Assembly: GCA_029861675.1 (NCBI GenBank)
Contig: JAOTYV010000163.1
Location: forward strand, 1-10,445
DNA: 10,445 bases
Direction: 5' to 3'
DNA from: Alphaproteobacteria bacterium
GTDB taxonomy: Bacteria > Pseudomonadota > Alphaproteobacteria > UBA8366
In this document: positions 1 through 7,795 of the stretch, in pieces
Layout of the letters: each line of letters begins with the position of its first letter
Numbering within the stretch: the first letter of the stretch is position 1
Translations under genes and position numbers: made by a program
The notes under the pieces: model-generated
What the model saw: the letters and a program-made list of their open reading frames with translations, nothing else
Told to the model about the DNA's origin: nothing
The model's database searches: none

Positions 1-532
1 CCGCGCAGAGCAGCACCGTGATGATCACGAACCCCATGGAAACTTCGTAGGAGACCATCTGTGCCGCCGAGCGCAATGCGCCCAGGAAGGGGTATTTCGA
101 ATTCGACGCCCAGCCGGCCATGATGATCCCATAGACGCCGAGCGATGAAATCGCGAACAGGTACAGAAATCCGACATTGATGTCCGCCAGCACCAGACCC
201 GGACCGAACGGAATGACGGCCCATGCAATCAGGCTCAGCACGAAGGTGACAACCGGCGCCAGGAAGAAGATCACCCGGTTCGCGCTCGCCGGAATGATGG
301 TTTCCTTGGTGAAAAGCTTGAGCCCGTCCGCGATCGGCTGCAACAGGCCGAACCAGCCGACCACATTCGGTCCCTTGCGCAGCTGCATCCAGCCGATCAC
401 CTTGCGTTCGGCCAGAGTGAGATACGCTACCGACAACAATACCGGCACGACGATGGCGATAATGCCGCCGATGATCCAGGCGGTCGGCAGGACGTAGTCC
501 TGCACGAATTCGGGCATGGAGACTTCAGCCAT
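1..532 (-). CDS. nuoH: NADH-quinone oxidoreductase subunit H (partial, N-terminal 177 residues)
   Basis: This is the ND1-like membrane subunit of respiratory complex I, which forms much of the quinone access chamber where the peripheral and membrane arms meet. The reading frame is open to the window edge, giving 177 residues of a protein usually about 330-350 long. Visible features are a first membrane helix at about residues 15-38, the conserved loop [16 protein letters not shown] (41-56), [15 protein letters not shown] (63-77), and the second ND1 signature around [15 protein letters not shown] (140-154) and AAQMVSYE (156-163). The ATG at 532-530 overlaps the nuoG stop by 8 nt, which suggests translational coupling; a GGAGG lies 12 nt upstream, rather far. 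A second Met at 517 (MPEF) is possible but has a poorer upstream context. Identity is certain; the exact start is fairly sure. Confidence 0.97.
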   Translation of the reverse strand, partial: MAEVSMPEFVQDYVLPTAWIIGGIIAIVVPVLLSVAYLTLAERKVIGWMQLRKGPNVVGWFGLLQPIADGLKLFTKETIIPASANRVIFFLAPVVTFVLSLIAWAVIPFGPGLVLADINVGFLYLFAISSLGVYGIIMAGWASNSKYPFLGALRSAAQMVSYEVSMGFVIITVLLCA

Positions 533-2588
533 CGGTGCCTGTCGCCTCCGTCGATGCGTCTGTCAATTCTTCCACACAGCGCGCCATTGTTTCCGAATTT
601 CGGCTGATCGGGTCGCTCATATAGAAATTTGCAATGGGCGATACGAAGGGCTCGCCCGTCATCTTGCCCTTCTTGCCAAACGCCTGCCAATCGCCGGATT
701 CCGCCGTGTCGATCGCGAGGAAACCCGGATGGGCCGCCCGCAGGTTTTCCCGCAGCGCGTCCTGTGTATCGAAACCAAGCGGTTCACCGAGATGTTCCGA
801 CAACGCCCGCAAGATTGCCCAATCCTCGCGCGCGTCCCCCGGCGGGAATACCGCCCGCTGCGCCAACTGCACGCGGCCTTCGGTGTTGACGTAGATCGCG
901 TTCTTTTCCGTATAGGCCGCGCCCGGCAGGATCACGTCCGCCGCATGGGCGCCCGCATCGCCGTGATGCCCTTGATAGACCACGAAGGTTTTTTCCAGCT
1001 TTGCCGTATCGATTTCGTCCGCGCCGAGCAGATAGACCAGCCCGATATCGCCGGACGCCGCGCCGTCGAGAATTTCCTGCGTGTTCCTGCCGTCCTTGCC
1101 GGGGACGAACCCCAGGTCGAGTCCCCCCACGCGGGCCGCCGCGGTGTGCAGGACATTGAAGCCGTTCCAGCCCTCCGCCACCATGCCGCAATCCTCGGCG
1201 ATCGCCCGCGTCGCCTCGAGCACCGCCGCGCCGTCGGCCCGGGCCAGCGCGCCCATGCCCAGGATCAGCATCGGCCGTTCGGCCTTCTTCAACACGTCGG
1301 CAAAGGGCGTGTCACCCTTGGCGATCGCATCCAGGGTTTCCGGCCCGGCCCCGAGATAGGCGGTGTCGAATCCCAGGTCGTGACGCGGCCCCACGACGCC
1401 GATCTCGAAGCCCCGCATGAGCCAGCGCTTGCGCAGCCGGGAATTGATGATCGGGGCTTCCTTGCGGGGATTGCTGCCGATGATCAAACAGGCATCCGCG
1501 TCTTCGATCCCGGCAATCGTGGTGTTGAACAGATAGCTGCCGCGCACCGACGCATCGAGCGCCGCGCCGTCCTGCCGGCAGTCGAGATGCGGCGATCCGA
1601 TCTTCGCCATCAGTTCCTTCAGGGCAAACAGCGATTCGACGTCGCAAAGGTCGCCGGCGACGGCCGCGACTTTACCGGCCCCGACCGATTTGACCTTATC
1701 CGCAATCCCGGCGAACGCTTCGGGCCAGCCGACCGGCGACAGCTTGCCGTCCTTGCGCAGATACGGCCGGTCCAACCGCTGGCGCTTCAGCCCGTCGCAG
1801 GCGAACCGCGTCTTATCCGAAATCCATTCCTCGTTCACGTCTTCGTTCAGCCGTGGCAGGATGCGCATCACCTCGTTGCCGCGGGCGTCGACGCGAATAT
1901 TGCTGCCGACCGCATCCATCACGTCGATGCTTTCCGTCTTGGTCAGCTCCCACGACCGCGCCGTAAAGGCGTAGGGTTTGGAGGTCAACGCGCCGACCGG
2001 GCACAAGTCTATGACATTGCCGGACATTTCTGACTGAATGGCTTTTTCCAGGGTGGTGATCTCGGCGTTTTCACCCCGGTTGATCATGCCGATATCTTCG
2101 ACTCCGCCGACTTCGGCGCAAAACCGGATGCAGCGCGTGCAATGGATGCAGCGGGTCATGATCGTCTTGACCAGCGGCCCCATGTATTTCTCTTTGACGG
2201 CCCGTTTGTTTTCGTCGTACCGGCTGCCATCGTATCCGTAGGCCATGGCCTGATCCTGCAGATCGCATTCGCCGCCCTGGTCGCAGATCGGGCAATCGAG
2301 CGGGTGGTTGATCAGCAGAAATTCCATGACGCCATTGCGCGCCTTCTTGACCATCGGCGTGTCGGTAAACACCTCCATCCCGTCGCCAACCGGCAACGCG
2401 CAGGAAGCCGCCGGCTTCGGCGGTCCCGGCTTGACCTCGACCAGACACATACGGCAATTGCCGGCAATCGACAGCCGCTCGTGGTAGCAAAAGCGCGGGA
2501 TTTCAACGCCCGCCTGCTCGCAGGCCTGCAGCACCGTGAGGCCGGCATCGACCTCGATTTCCTGTCCATTGATGGTGAGTTTCGGCAT
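525..2588 (-). CDS. nuoG: NADH-quinone oxidoreductase subunit G
   Basis: This is the 75-kDa-type subunit of complex I, which relays electrons from NuoF/NuoE toward NuoB in the cytoplasmic arm. It has 687 residues, normal for alphaproteobacteria and shorter than the roughly 900 of E. coli. In order: an N-terminal [2Fe-2S] ferredoxin domain with Cys34, Cys45, Cys48 and Cys63 (cluster N1b); His95, Cys99, Cys102 and Cys108 (N5, [14 protein letters not shown]); Cys147, Cys150, Cys153 and Cys196 (N4); then a molybdopterin-oxidoreductase-like domain from about residue 215 that is catalytically degenerate in this family. The four-cysteine set for the extra cluster N7 found in E. coli and Thermus is absent, as in mitochondrial NDUFS1. 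The ATG start has a GGGAG 6 nt upstream, and the gene begins 12 nt after the nuoF stop. Confidence 0.98.
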   Translation of the reverse strand: MPKLTINGQEIEVDAGLTVLQACEQAGVEIPRFCYHERLSIAGNCRMCLVEVKPGPPKPAASCALPVGDGMEVFTDTPMVKKARNGVMEFLLINHPLDCPICDQGGECDLQDQAMAYGYDGSRYDENKRAVKEKYMGPLVKTIMTRCIHCTRCIRFCAEVGGVEDIGMINRGENAEITTLEKAIQSEMSGNVIDLCPVGALTSKPYAFTARSWELTKTESIDVMDAVGSNIRVDARGNEVMRILPRLNEDVNEEWISDKTRFACDGLKRQRLDRPYLRKDGKLSPVGWPEAFAGIADKVKSVGAGKVAAVAGDLCDVESLFALKELMAKIGSPHLDCRQDGAALDASVRGSYLFNTTIAGIEDADACLIIGSNPRKEAPIINSRLRKRWLMRGFEIGVVGPRHDLGFDTAYLGAGPETLDAIAKGDTPFADVLKKAERPMLILGMGALARADGAAVLEATRAIAEDCGMVAEGWNGFNVLHTAAARVGGLDLGFVPGKDGRNTQEILDGAASGDIGLVYLLGADEIDTAKLEKTFVVYQGHHGDAGAHAADVILPGAAYTEKNAIYVNTEGRVQLAQRAVFPPGDAREDWAILRALSEHLGEPLGFDTQDALRENLRAAHPGFLAIDTAESGDWQAFGKKGKMTGEPFVSPIANFYMSDPISRNSETMARCVEELTDASTEATGTDG

Positions 2589-2600
2589 TCGGTGCTCCCG

Positions 2601-3887
2601 TCAGGCCGCTTTCGCGCCACTGCCCTTCTTGGCAAGGATGCGACTCTCGATCTCATCCCGGAAATGGCGGATCAGCCCCTGCACCGGCCAGGCGGCGCCG
2701 TCGCCAAGCGCGCAGATGGTGTGCCCTTCGACCTGCTTCGAGACATCGAGCAGCGTATCGATCTCATCCACCGATGCGTCCCCCTTGGCCATGCGTTCCA
2801 GCACCCGCCACATCCAGCCGGTGCCCTCGCGGCACGGCGTACATTGGCCGCAGCTTTCGTGCTTGTAGAAATAGGCAAGCCGGGCAATCGCCTTGATCAC
2901 GTCCGTCGACTTATCCATGACGATCACCGCCGCGGTGCCGAGCCCGGTCTGCACTTCCTTCAGCGCATCGAAATCCATCAACACGTCGTCGCAAATCGAT
3001 CTCGGGATCATCGGCGTGGAGCTACCGCCGGGGATCACCGCCAGCAGATTGTCCCAGCCGCCGCGCACCCCGCCGGCGTGCTTTTCGATCAACTCGCGCA
3101 ACGGGATCGACATTTCCTCTTCGACGTTACAGGGTTTCTCGACATGCCCCGAGATGCAAAACACCTTCGTGCCGGTGTTGTTCTCCCGCCCGAAGCCGGC
3201 AAACCAAGTGGCGCCGCGGCGCAGGATGGTCGGCGCCACGGCGATGCTCTCGACATTGTTGACGGTCGTCGGACAGCCATAGAGACCGGACATCGCCGGA
3301 AAGGGTGGCTTCAGCCTTGGCTGGCCCTTCTTGCCCTCCAGGCTCTCGAGCAGCGCGGTTTCCTCGCCGCAGATATACGCCCCCGCGCCCCGGTGAACAT
3401 AGACATCGAACTCCCAGCCTGAGCCGCAGGCATTTTTCCCCAGCAGCTTGGCTTCATAGGCTTGGTCAACGGCCGCCTGTAAGCGTTGGGCTTCATTGTA
3501 GAACTCCCCCCGCACATATATGTAGGCCGCATGGGCCCCCATCGCGAAGCCCGCCAGCAGGCACCCTTCGACCAGCTTGTGCGGGTCGTGCCGCAGGATA
3601 TCCCGGTCCTTGCAGGTGCCGGGCTCGCTCTCATCCGCGTTGACGACCAGATAATGCGGCCGCTCGCTCTCTTCCTTCGGCATGAACGACCACTTCAATC
3701 CGGTCGGAAATCCGGCGCCGCCCCGGCCGCGCAGTCCGGACGCCTTGACTTCCTTAACGATCCAGTCGCGCCCTTTCTTGAGCAGTGCGCCGGTTTTGTC
3801 CCAATCGCCCCGTTTGCGGGCGCCGGCCAGCCCCCAATCGTGCTGGCCATAGAGATTGGTAAAGACGCGGTCCTTATCCTGCAGCAT
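2601..3887 (-). CDS. nuoF: NADH-quinone oxidoreductase subunit F, NADH- and FMN-binding
   Basis: This is the 51-kDa-type subunit that binds NADH and FMN, performs hydride transfer, and passes electrons to its [4Fe-4S] cluster N3. It has 428 residues, full length for the family. The glycine-rich NADH/FMN loop [10 protein letters not shown] is at 54-63, followed by NADESEPGT (83-91) and the second signature [13 protein letters not shown] (167-179). The N3 ligands are Cys346, Cys349 and Cys352 in [13 protein letters not shown], plus Cys392. It starts with ATG 6 nt after the nuoE stop. The Shine-Dalgarno is only a weak AAAGAG-like stretch overlapping the end of nuoE, so translation may depend on the upstream gene. 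All catalytic and ligand residues expected of the family are present, and nothing in it is odd. Confidence 0.98.
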   Translation of the reverse strand: MLQDKDRVFTNLYGQHDWGLAGARKRGDWDKTGALLKKGRDWIVKEVKASGLRGRGGAGFPTGLKWSFMPKEESERPHYLVVNADESEPGTCKDRDILRHDPHKLVEGCLLAGFAMGAHAAYIYVRGEFYNEAQRLQAAVDQAYEAKLLGKNACGSGWEFDVYVHRGAGAYICGEETALLESLEGKKGQPRLKPPFPAMSGLYGCPTTVNNVESIAVAPTILRRGATWFAGFGRENNTGTKVFCISGHVEKPCNVEEEMSIPLRELIEKHAGGVRGGWDNLLAVIPGGSSTPMIPRSICDDVLMDFDALKEVQTGLGTAAVIVMDKSTDVIKAIARLAYFYKHESCGQCTPCREGTGWMWRVLERMAKGDASVDEIDTLLDVSKQVEGHTICALGDGAAWPVQGLIRHFRDEIESRILAKKGSGAKAA

Positions 3888-3893
3888 CAGCGT

Positions 3894-4481
3894 CTACTCT
3901 TTCGCCAGTTCAAGATCGGTCAATGTGGTCAAGCCGCCGGCGGGTCCGGAGGTTTGACGTTCGATTTGCGGTCCCGGCGCCGGTGCATCGCCCTTCTTCA
4001 AGGCATCGAGCACCTGCACGATGGACTTCGCATCCAGGTCTTCGAAGAAATCATCGTTGATCTGCACGATCGGCGCATTGACGCAACCGCCGAGGCATTC
4101 GACTTCAACCATGCTGAATAGCCCGTCCTTCGTCACCTCGCCGTAATCGATGCCGAGATGCTTCTTCATGGCGTCCACCACTTCCGCCGATCCGCGCAGC
4201 CAGCAGGGCGTGGTGGTGCAGCATTGCAGATGAAACTTCCCGACCGGCTTGAGGTTGATCATGGTGTAGAACGTCGCCACCTCGACGACCCGGATACGCG
4301 CCATGCCGAGCATCCGCGACACCGCGTCGATGACCGCGTCGTCCGCATGCCCGCCGTTCTGGCGTTGCGCCAGGTCGAGCAAGGGAAGAACCGCGCTCTG
4401 TTGCCGGCCTTCCGGATAGCGGGCAATAATCTTTTCCGCCATCGCAAGGTTTTCGTCGTTAAATTTAAAGTCGTCGCTCAT
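3894..4481 (-). CDS. nuoE: NADH-quinone oxidoreductase subunit E
   Basis: This is the 24-kDa-type subunit of the NADH dehydrogenase module, with a thioredoxin-like fold carrying [2Fe-2S] cluster N1a next to the FMN of NuoF. From the ATG at 4481 it has 195 residues. The motif CTTTPC supplies the first ligand pair and ECLGGC the second, with the standard spacing for the family; before them are the conserved YPEGRQQSAVLPLLDLAQ and VATFYTMI stretches. An in-frame GTG at 4493 would add MTQD. I chose the ATG because MSDDFKFNDENL resembles usual family N-termini, but neither start has a good Shine-Dalgarno. A proline- and glycine-rich tail of about 34 residues follows the cluster domain; from memory similar tails occur in other alphaproteobacterial NuoE proteins. 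It lies 24 nt after the nuoD stop and 6 nt before nuoF. Confidence 0.96.
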   Translation of the reverse strand: MSDDFKFNDENLAMAEKIIARYPEGRQQSAVLPLLDLAQRQNGGHADDAVIDAVSRMLGMARIRVVEVATFYTMINLKPVGKFHLQCCTTTPCWLRGSAEVVDAMKKHLGIDYGEVTKDGLFSMVEVECLGGCVNAPIVQINDDFFEDLDAKSIVQVLDALKKGDAPAPGPQIERQTSGPAGGLTTLTDLELAKE

Positions 4482-4505
4482 GTCTTGCGTCACGCCTGTT
4501 TCTGC

Positions 4506-5687
4506 CTATCGATCGATCTCGCCGAACACGACATCCATCGACCCGAGAATGGCGACCGAATCCGCCAGCATGTGCCCCTTGCACATGTAGTCCATCGCCT
4601 GCAAATGCGCGAATCCGGGTGCCCGAATCTTGCAGCGGTAAGGCTTGTTGCTGCCATCGGAAACGACATAGACGCCAAACTCGCCCTTCGGCGCTTCCAC
4701 CGCGGTATAGGTCTCTCCCGCCGGGACATGGACGCCCTCGGTATAGAGTTTGAAGTGATGGATCAGCGCTTCCATCGACCGCTTCATCTCCCCCCGATTT
4801 GGCGGCGAAACCCTGTGGTCACTGTGCGCCACGGGGCCGTCGGGCATTTTCTCGATACATTGATCGATAATCCGCAGGCTCTGCCGGAGTTCCTCGACCC
4901 GCACCAGGTAGCGGTCATAGCAATCGCCGTTCTTACCGATCGGAATGTCGAAATCCAGTTCGTCATAAACCATATAGGGCTGCGCCTTGCGCAAATCCCA
5001 GGCGACGCCCGATCCCCGCAGCATTGGCCCGGTCAGGCCCCACGCCATCGCGTCCTCTGCTGAAATAATGCCGATATCCACGCTGCGCTGCTTGAAAATC
5101 CGGTTCTCGTTGAGCAGCGTCTCCATATCCTCGATGAATTTCGGAAATTCCTCGGACCACGCCTTGATGTCATCCATCAGGCCGGCCGGCATGTCCTGGT
5201 GCACGCCGCCAACCCGGTAATACGCTGCATGCAGGCGCGCGCCGGACACACGCTCGTAGAATTCCATGAGGATCTCGCGCTGCTCGAATCCCCACAACAT
5301 CGGCGTCATCGCCCCCACATCCAAGGCGAAAGCGGTCAGGTTCAGCAGATGATTCAGGATACGGGTGATCTCGTCGAACAGGACCCGGATGTATTGCGCG
5401 CGCGGCGGTGGCTCGATACCAAGCAGCTTTTCGCCGGCCAGCACGAAGGCGTGCTCCTGGCACATCGGCGAGACGTAATCCAGCCGGTCGAAATACGGAA
5501 TCGCCTGAAGGTAGGTCTTGTATTCGATCAGTTTTTCCGTGCCGCGATGCAGCAAGCCGATATGCGGATCGATGCGCTCGACGACTTCGCCGTCCATCTC
5601 CATGACCATGCGCAACACGCCATGGGCGGCGGGATGCTGCGGCCCGAAATTGATAGTCATCGTCTTGATCAGCGGATCCGTGGTCAC
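4506..5687 (-). CDS. nuoD: NADH-quinone oxidoreductase subunit D
   Basis: This is the 49-kDa-type subunit of complex I, related to the large subunit of [NiFe] hydrogenases but without the metal site; with NuoB it forms the quinone reduction pocket. It has 393 residues. The N-terminal [10 protein letters not shown] loop contains His22, and Tyr71 lies in RLDY. By alignment spacing (49 residues) these match the His/Tyr pair that contacts the quinone headgroup in characterised complexes. The family signature LHRGTEKL is at 46-53, and the protein ends with the conserved FGEIDR. The start is GTG, sharing a GTGA overlap with the nuoC stop and preceded by GGAG with 8 nt spacing, so it is supported by both ribosome binding and coupling. 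NuoD is separate from NuoC, unlike the E. coli fusion. Confidence 0.98.
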   Translation of the reverse strand: MTTDPLIKTMTINFGPQHPAAHGVLRMVMEMDGEVVERIDPHIGLLHRGTEKLIEYKTYLQAIPYFDRLDYVSPMCQEHAFVLAGEKLLGIEPPPRAQYIRVLFDEITRILNHLLNLTAFALDVGAMTPMLWGFEQREILMEFYERVSGARLHAAYYRVGGVHQDMPAGLMDDIKAWSEEFPKFIEDMETLLNENRIFKQRSVDIGIISAEDAMAWGLTGPMLRGSGVAWDLRKAQPYMVYDELDFDIPIGKNGDCYDRYLVRVEELRQSLRIIDQCIEKMPDGPVAHSDHRVSPPNRGEMKRSMEALIHHFKLYTEGVHVPAGETYTAVEAPKGEFGVYVVSDGSNKPYRCKIRAPGFAHLQAMDYMCKGHMLADSVAILGSMDVVFGEIDR

Positions 5688-6307
5688 GGCGTTTTCTCCG
5701 GCTCCGCCTTCTCGTCACCGGGCAAGACCGGCGTCATGCCTTCCCACGGGCTCAAGAAATCGAAACTGCGAAATTCCTGCGTCAGTTTCACCGGCTCGTA
5801 AACCACACGGCGCTGTTCATCGTCGTAGCGCACCTCCACGTAACCGGTCAGGGGAAAATCCTTGCGCAGCGGATGCCCCTCGAATCCGTAATCCGTCAAA
5901 ATCCGCCGCAGATCGGGATGATCGCCAAAGAAAACACCGTACATGTCCCAGCATTCGCGCTCGAACCAGCTGGCGGTGGGGTAAACCGACGACACGGAGG
6001 GCACCGGAGTGCCTTCATCCGTCGAGACCTTGATGCGCAGACGCATGTTCTGTTTCAGCGACAAAAGATTGTAGACGATCTCGAACCGCTTTTCGCGTTC
6101 GGGATAATCGACCCCGCAAATGTCGATCAGCATTTGGAACAGACAGTTCGCATCGTTTCTGAGGAACTTGATGACCCGCAAAAGCGCATCGGGGCGCACC
6201 TGAAGGATCAGCTCGCCATTTACCACCAACAGCTCGTCCACGTCAGGCGATAGTTGGCTCGCGAGGTAAACCCGTGCTTCCAGCACAGCTTGTTGAGTCT
6301 CGTTCAT
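5684..6307 (-). CDS. nuoC: NADH-quinone oxidoreductase subunit C
   Basis: This is the 30-kDa-type subunit of complex I, a cofactor-free scaffold in the connecting module that packs against NuoD and NuoB. It has 207 residues, normal for a stand-alone NuoC. The family signature runs from about 116 to 155, including [20 protein letters not shown] and HPLRKDFPL; a conserved C-terminal part follows ([15 protein letters not shown], then SPWEG). I chose the ATG at 6307 (MNETQQ). The frame is open further upstream, to about 6499, but that stretch lies entirely opposite or inside nuoB and has no similarity to NuoC. The start is 25 nt after the nuoB stop with only a weak AGGA about 13 nt upstream, so the start is less certain than the identity. 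Its stop overlaps the GTG of nuoD by 4 nt. Confidence 0.97.
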   Translation of the reverse strand: MNETQQAVLEARVYLASQLSPDVDELLVVNGELILQVRPDALLRVIKFLRNDANCLFQMLIDICGVDYPEREKRFEIVYNLLSLKQNMRLRIKVSTDEGTPVPSVSSVYPTASWFERECWDMYGVFFGDHPDLRRILTDYGFEGHPLRKDFPLTGYVEVRYDDEQRRVVYEPVKLTQEFRSFDFLSPWEGMTPVLPGDEKAEPEKTP

Positions 6308-6332
6308 CTGGTGCGTTCGGTCCTGCCGGTTG

Positions 6333-6878
6333 TCAGCGGGCAATTGAGCCCGTGCGGCGAATTTTCTTCTGCAGTTGGAGAATTCCGTATACCAGTGCTT
6401 CCGCCGTCGGCGGGCATCCCGGGACATAGATATCGACCGGCACGATGCGGTCGCAGCCGCGCACCACCGAATAGGAATAGTGATAGTAGCCGCCGCCATT
6501 GGCGCAGGATCCCATGGAAATCACCCAGCGCGGCTCGGCCATCTGGTCGTAGACCTTGCGCAGCGCCGGCGCCATTTTGTTGGTCAGCGTGCCGGCGACG
6601 ATCATCACGTCCGATTGCCGTGGACTGGCCCGCGGCACGACGCCAAACCGGTCGAGGTCGTAGCGCGGCATATAGGCATGCATCATTTCAACGGCGCAGC
6701 ACGCGAGGCCGAATGTCATCGGCCAAAGCGATCCGGTGCGCGCCCAATTGACGACTTTATCGAGCTGCGCAACCACGAATCCCTTATCGGTAAGCTCGTC
6801 GGTGACCGCACGCAAGATTGCGTCCTGATCCACGCCCGGCGGCAGCGGCGCGCCCTTCGGCGGTGCCGTCACTCCCAT
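6333..6878 (-). CDS. nuoB: NADH-quinone oxidoreductase subunit B
   Basis: This is the PSST-type subunit carrying [4Fe-4S] cluster N2, the last redox centre before quinone. It has 181 residues from the ATG at 6878. The ligands are the tandem Cys60-Cys61 in [11 protein letters not shown], Cys125 in [10 protein letters not shown], and Cys155 in [12 protein letters not shown]. The hallmark stretch [14 protein letters not shown] is just before the tandem pair. An in-frame GTG at 6899 would add seven residues, but a strong AAGGAG at 6886-6891, 7 nt before the ATG, decides the start in favour of 6878. The gene overlaps the 3' end of nuoA by 10 nt. It is full length with all cluster ligands, and nothing is unusual. 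Confidence 0.98.
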   Translation of the reverse strand: MGVTAPPKGAPLPPGVDQDAILRAVTDELTDKGFVVAQLDKVVNWARTGSLWPMTFGLACCAVEMMHAYMPRYDLDRFGVVPRASPRQSDVMIVAGTLTNKMAPALRKVYDQMAEPRWVISMGSCANGGGYYHYSYSVVRGCDRIVPVDIYVPGCPPTAEALVYGILQLQKKIRRTGSIAR

Positions 6879-7234
6879 TCGAGCGCTCCTTTCCGCCACT
6901 CATAGATAAAGCCGATTGTCAGGATAATGAGGAAGATCAAAACCGACCAGAATCCGTTCGCGCCGATATCGCCAAATGACACGGCAAACGGAACGATCAA
7001 CGCAAATTCAAGATCGAAGATGATGAACAGGATCGCCACCAGATAGAACCGCACATCGAAGCGGCTGCGCGCGTCGTCGAACGCTTCGAAGCCGCATTCA
7101 TAGGCGGAGAGTTTTTCCGAATCCGGTTTCTGCCGGGCGGCAATATAGCTCGCCGTCACCATCGCCACGGCAATACCGATGGCAATGCCTAAAAAAATCA
7201 GGATAGGCAGATATTCGCGGAGTAACGCGTCCAT
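6869..7234 (-). CDS. nuoA: NADH-quinone oxidoreductase subunit A
   Basis: This is the ND3-like membrane subunit of complex I and the first gene of the operon. It has 121 residues and three predicted membrane helices: about 8-31, about 63-86 (a hydrophobic run containing [15 protein letters not shown]), and about 92-112. The loop after helix 1 carries the conserved [12 protein letters not shown] with the cysteine that is exposed in deactivated mitochondrial complex I. The ATG at 7234 gives the normal family length; the upstream sequence has only a weak purine stretch (GAAG) as a ribosome-binding site. The gene ends 10 nt inside nuoB. A candidate promoter lies about 105-132 nt upstream. Confidence 0.97.
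   Translation of the reverse strand: MDALLREYLPILIFLGIAIGIAVAMVTASYIAARQKPDSEKLSAYECGFEAFDDARSRFDVRFYLVAILFIIFDLEFALIVPFAVSFGDIGANGFWSVLIFLIILTIGFIYEWRKGALEWE
6886..6891 (-). promoter_or_regulatory. Shine-Dalgarno of nuoB
   Basis: AAGGAG on the minus strand, 7 nt before the ATG at 6878. It lies inside the last codons of nuoA and is the best ribosome-binding match in the nuo operon. It shows that nuoB starts at 6878 rather than at the upstream GTG at 6899. Confidence 0.8.
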
Positions 7235-7338
7235 CTACTTCTGCACCCCTACACTCCCCGCGCCCTCACCCGCAACGCGCATTTCCGATTGCAGTGGAGG
7301 CACCGCATCAACGTGGCCAACTCCGCCAAACCGCGTGC

Positions 7339-7366
7339 ACTATAGTGACTGCGTCCCTTAAGTAAA
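7339..7366 (-). promoter_or_regulatory. Candidate sigma-70 promoter of the nuo operon
   Basis: On the minus strand TTTACT (7361-7366, four of six matches to TTGACA) is followed after 16 nt by TATAGT (7339-7344, five of six matches to TATAAT). Transcription would start near 7332, leaving a leader of about 100 nt before nuoA. The -10 lies inside the 10-bp perfect palindrome CACTATAGTG (7338-7347). The rest of the gene-free stretch 7235-7524 shows no ORF or riboswitch that I can recognise. This is inferred from motif spacing only; the operon could also be reached by read-through from tRNA-Asp. Confidence 0.4.
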
Positions 7367-7446
7367 AGGCGGAACTATTCAAAAATTCTTCCCTTTTCAC
7401 CAAGCCAGATATGGAGCCGCCGTGATGATTTGGCAACCGGTCGGGA

Positions 7447-7467
7447 CGCAGCGCACCAAGCGCCGCG
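7447..7467 (-). other. GC-rich hairpin downstream of tRNA-Asp
   Basis: Arms 7447-7454 and 7460-7467 can pair over 8 bp (one G-U on the minus-strand transcript) around a 5-nt loop, about 60 nt past the 3' end of tRNA-Asp. There is no T-run after it, so it is not a standard intrinsic terminator. It may be a processing or termination structure, or chance in GC-rich sequence. Confidence 0.25.
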
Positions 7468-7524
7468 CGCCAGGCGGCATCGCCCGCGACTCTCTCTACC
7501 TATGGTAATACGATTAAAGGAAAA

Positions 7525-7601
<77 letters not shown>

Positions 7602-7619
7602 ATTCCAAAGAGGTGCGTC

Positions 7620-7648
7620 CATGTAATCCAGGCCTCGACGGGTGTCAA
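7620..7648 (-). promoter_or_regulatory. Promoter of tRNA-Asp
   Basis: A perfect -35 TTGACA at 7643-7648 (minus strand) is followed after 17 nt by TACATG (7620-7625), or after 16 nt by TTACAT; both are weak -10 matches. The predicted start is about a dozen nt before the mature tRNA 5' end, a typical distance. The remaining DNA between the DUF839 stop (7796) and this promoter shows no T-run terminator. Stable RNA promoters often have a strong -35, which fits. Confidence 0.6.
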
Positions 7649-7795
7649 GCAAGCATCCCGGCCGGCCGCCTATTCGTCATTCGCCGTCGATTCGCATGGC
7701 GATCCAGCCGATGATTCGCAACACCATCGCGCAATGGCCAGCGATTCCAGTAGAACTACGACCGCAATCCGACCGGACCTCCGTGCCGGAGCGCC

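Noticed and set aside
516..2033. A 505-codon open frame on the plus strand
   Set aside because: It lies entirely opposite nuoG (and the start of nuoH), has an Arg/Ala/His-rich composition typical of antisense frames in GC-rich DNA, and shows no recognisable domain.
2142..3422. A 426-codon open frame on the plus strand
   Set aside because: It is antisense to nuoG and nuoF, which are certain, and has no family resemblance. The same holds for the plus-strand frames at 3486-4121, 4158-5063 and 5199-5801.
6308..6499. N-terminal extension of the nuoC frame up to 6499
   Set aside because: It overlaps nuoB coding sequence and is not NuoC-like. The NuoC family N-terminus fits the start at 6307.
7602..7795. 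Possible attachment-site duplication of a tRNA end near the DUF839 gene
   Set aside because: I looked for a copy of the tRNA-Val 3' segment beside tRNA-Asp and the reverse, and found only the similarity expected between any two tRNAs.
7751..7795. Terminator after the DUF839 gene
   Set aside because: Only a short CTCCG-GCA-CGGAG stem without a T-run is visible just past the stop, which is too weak to call.
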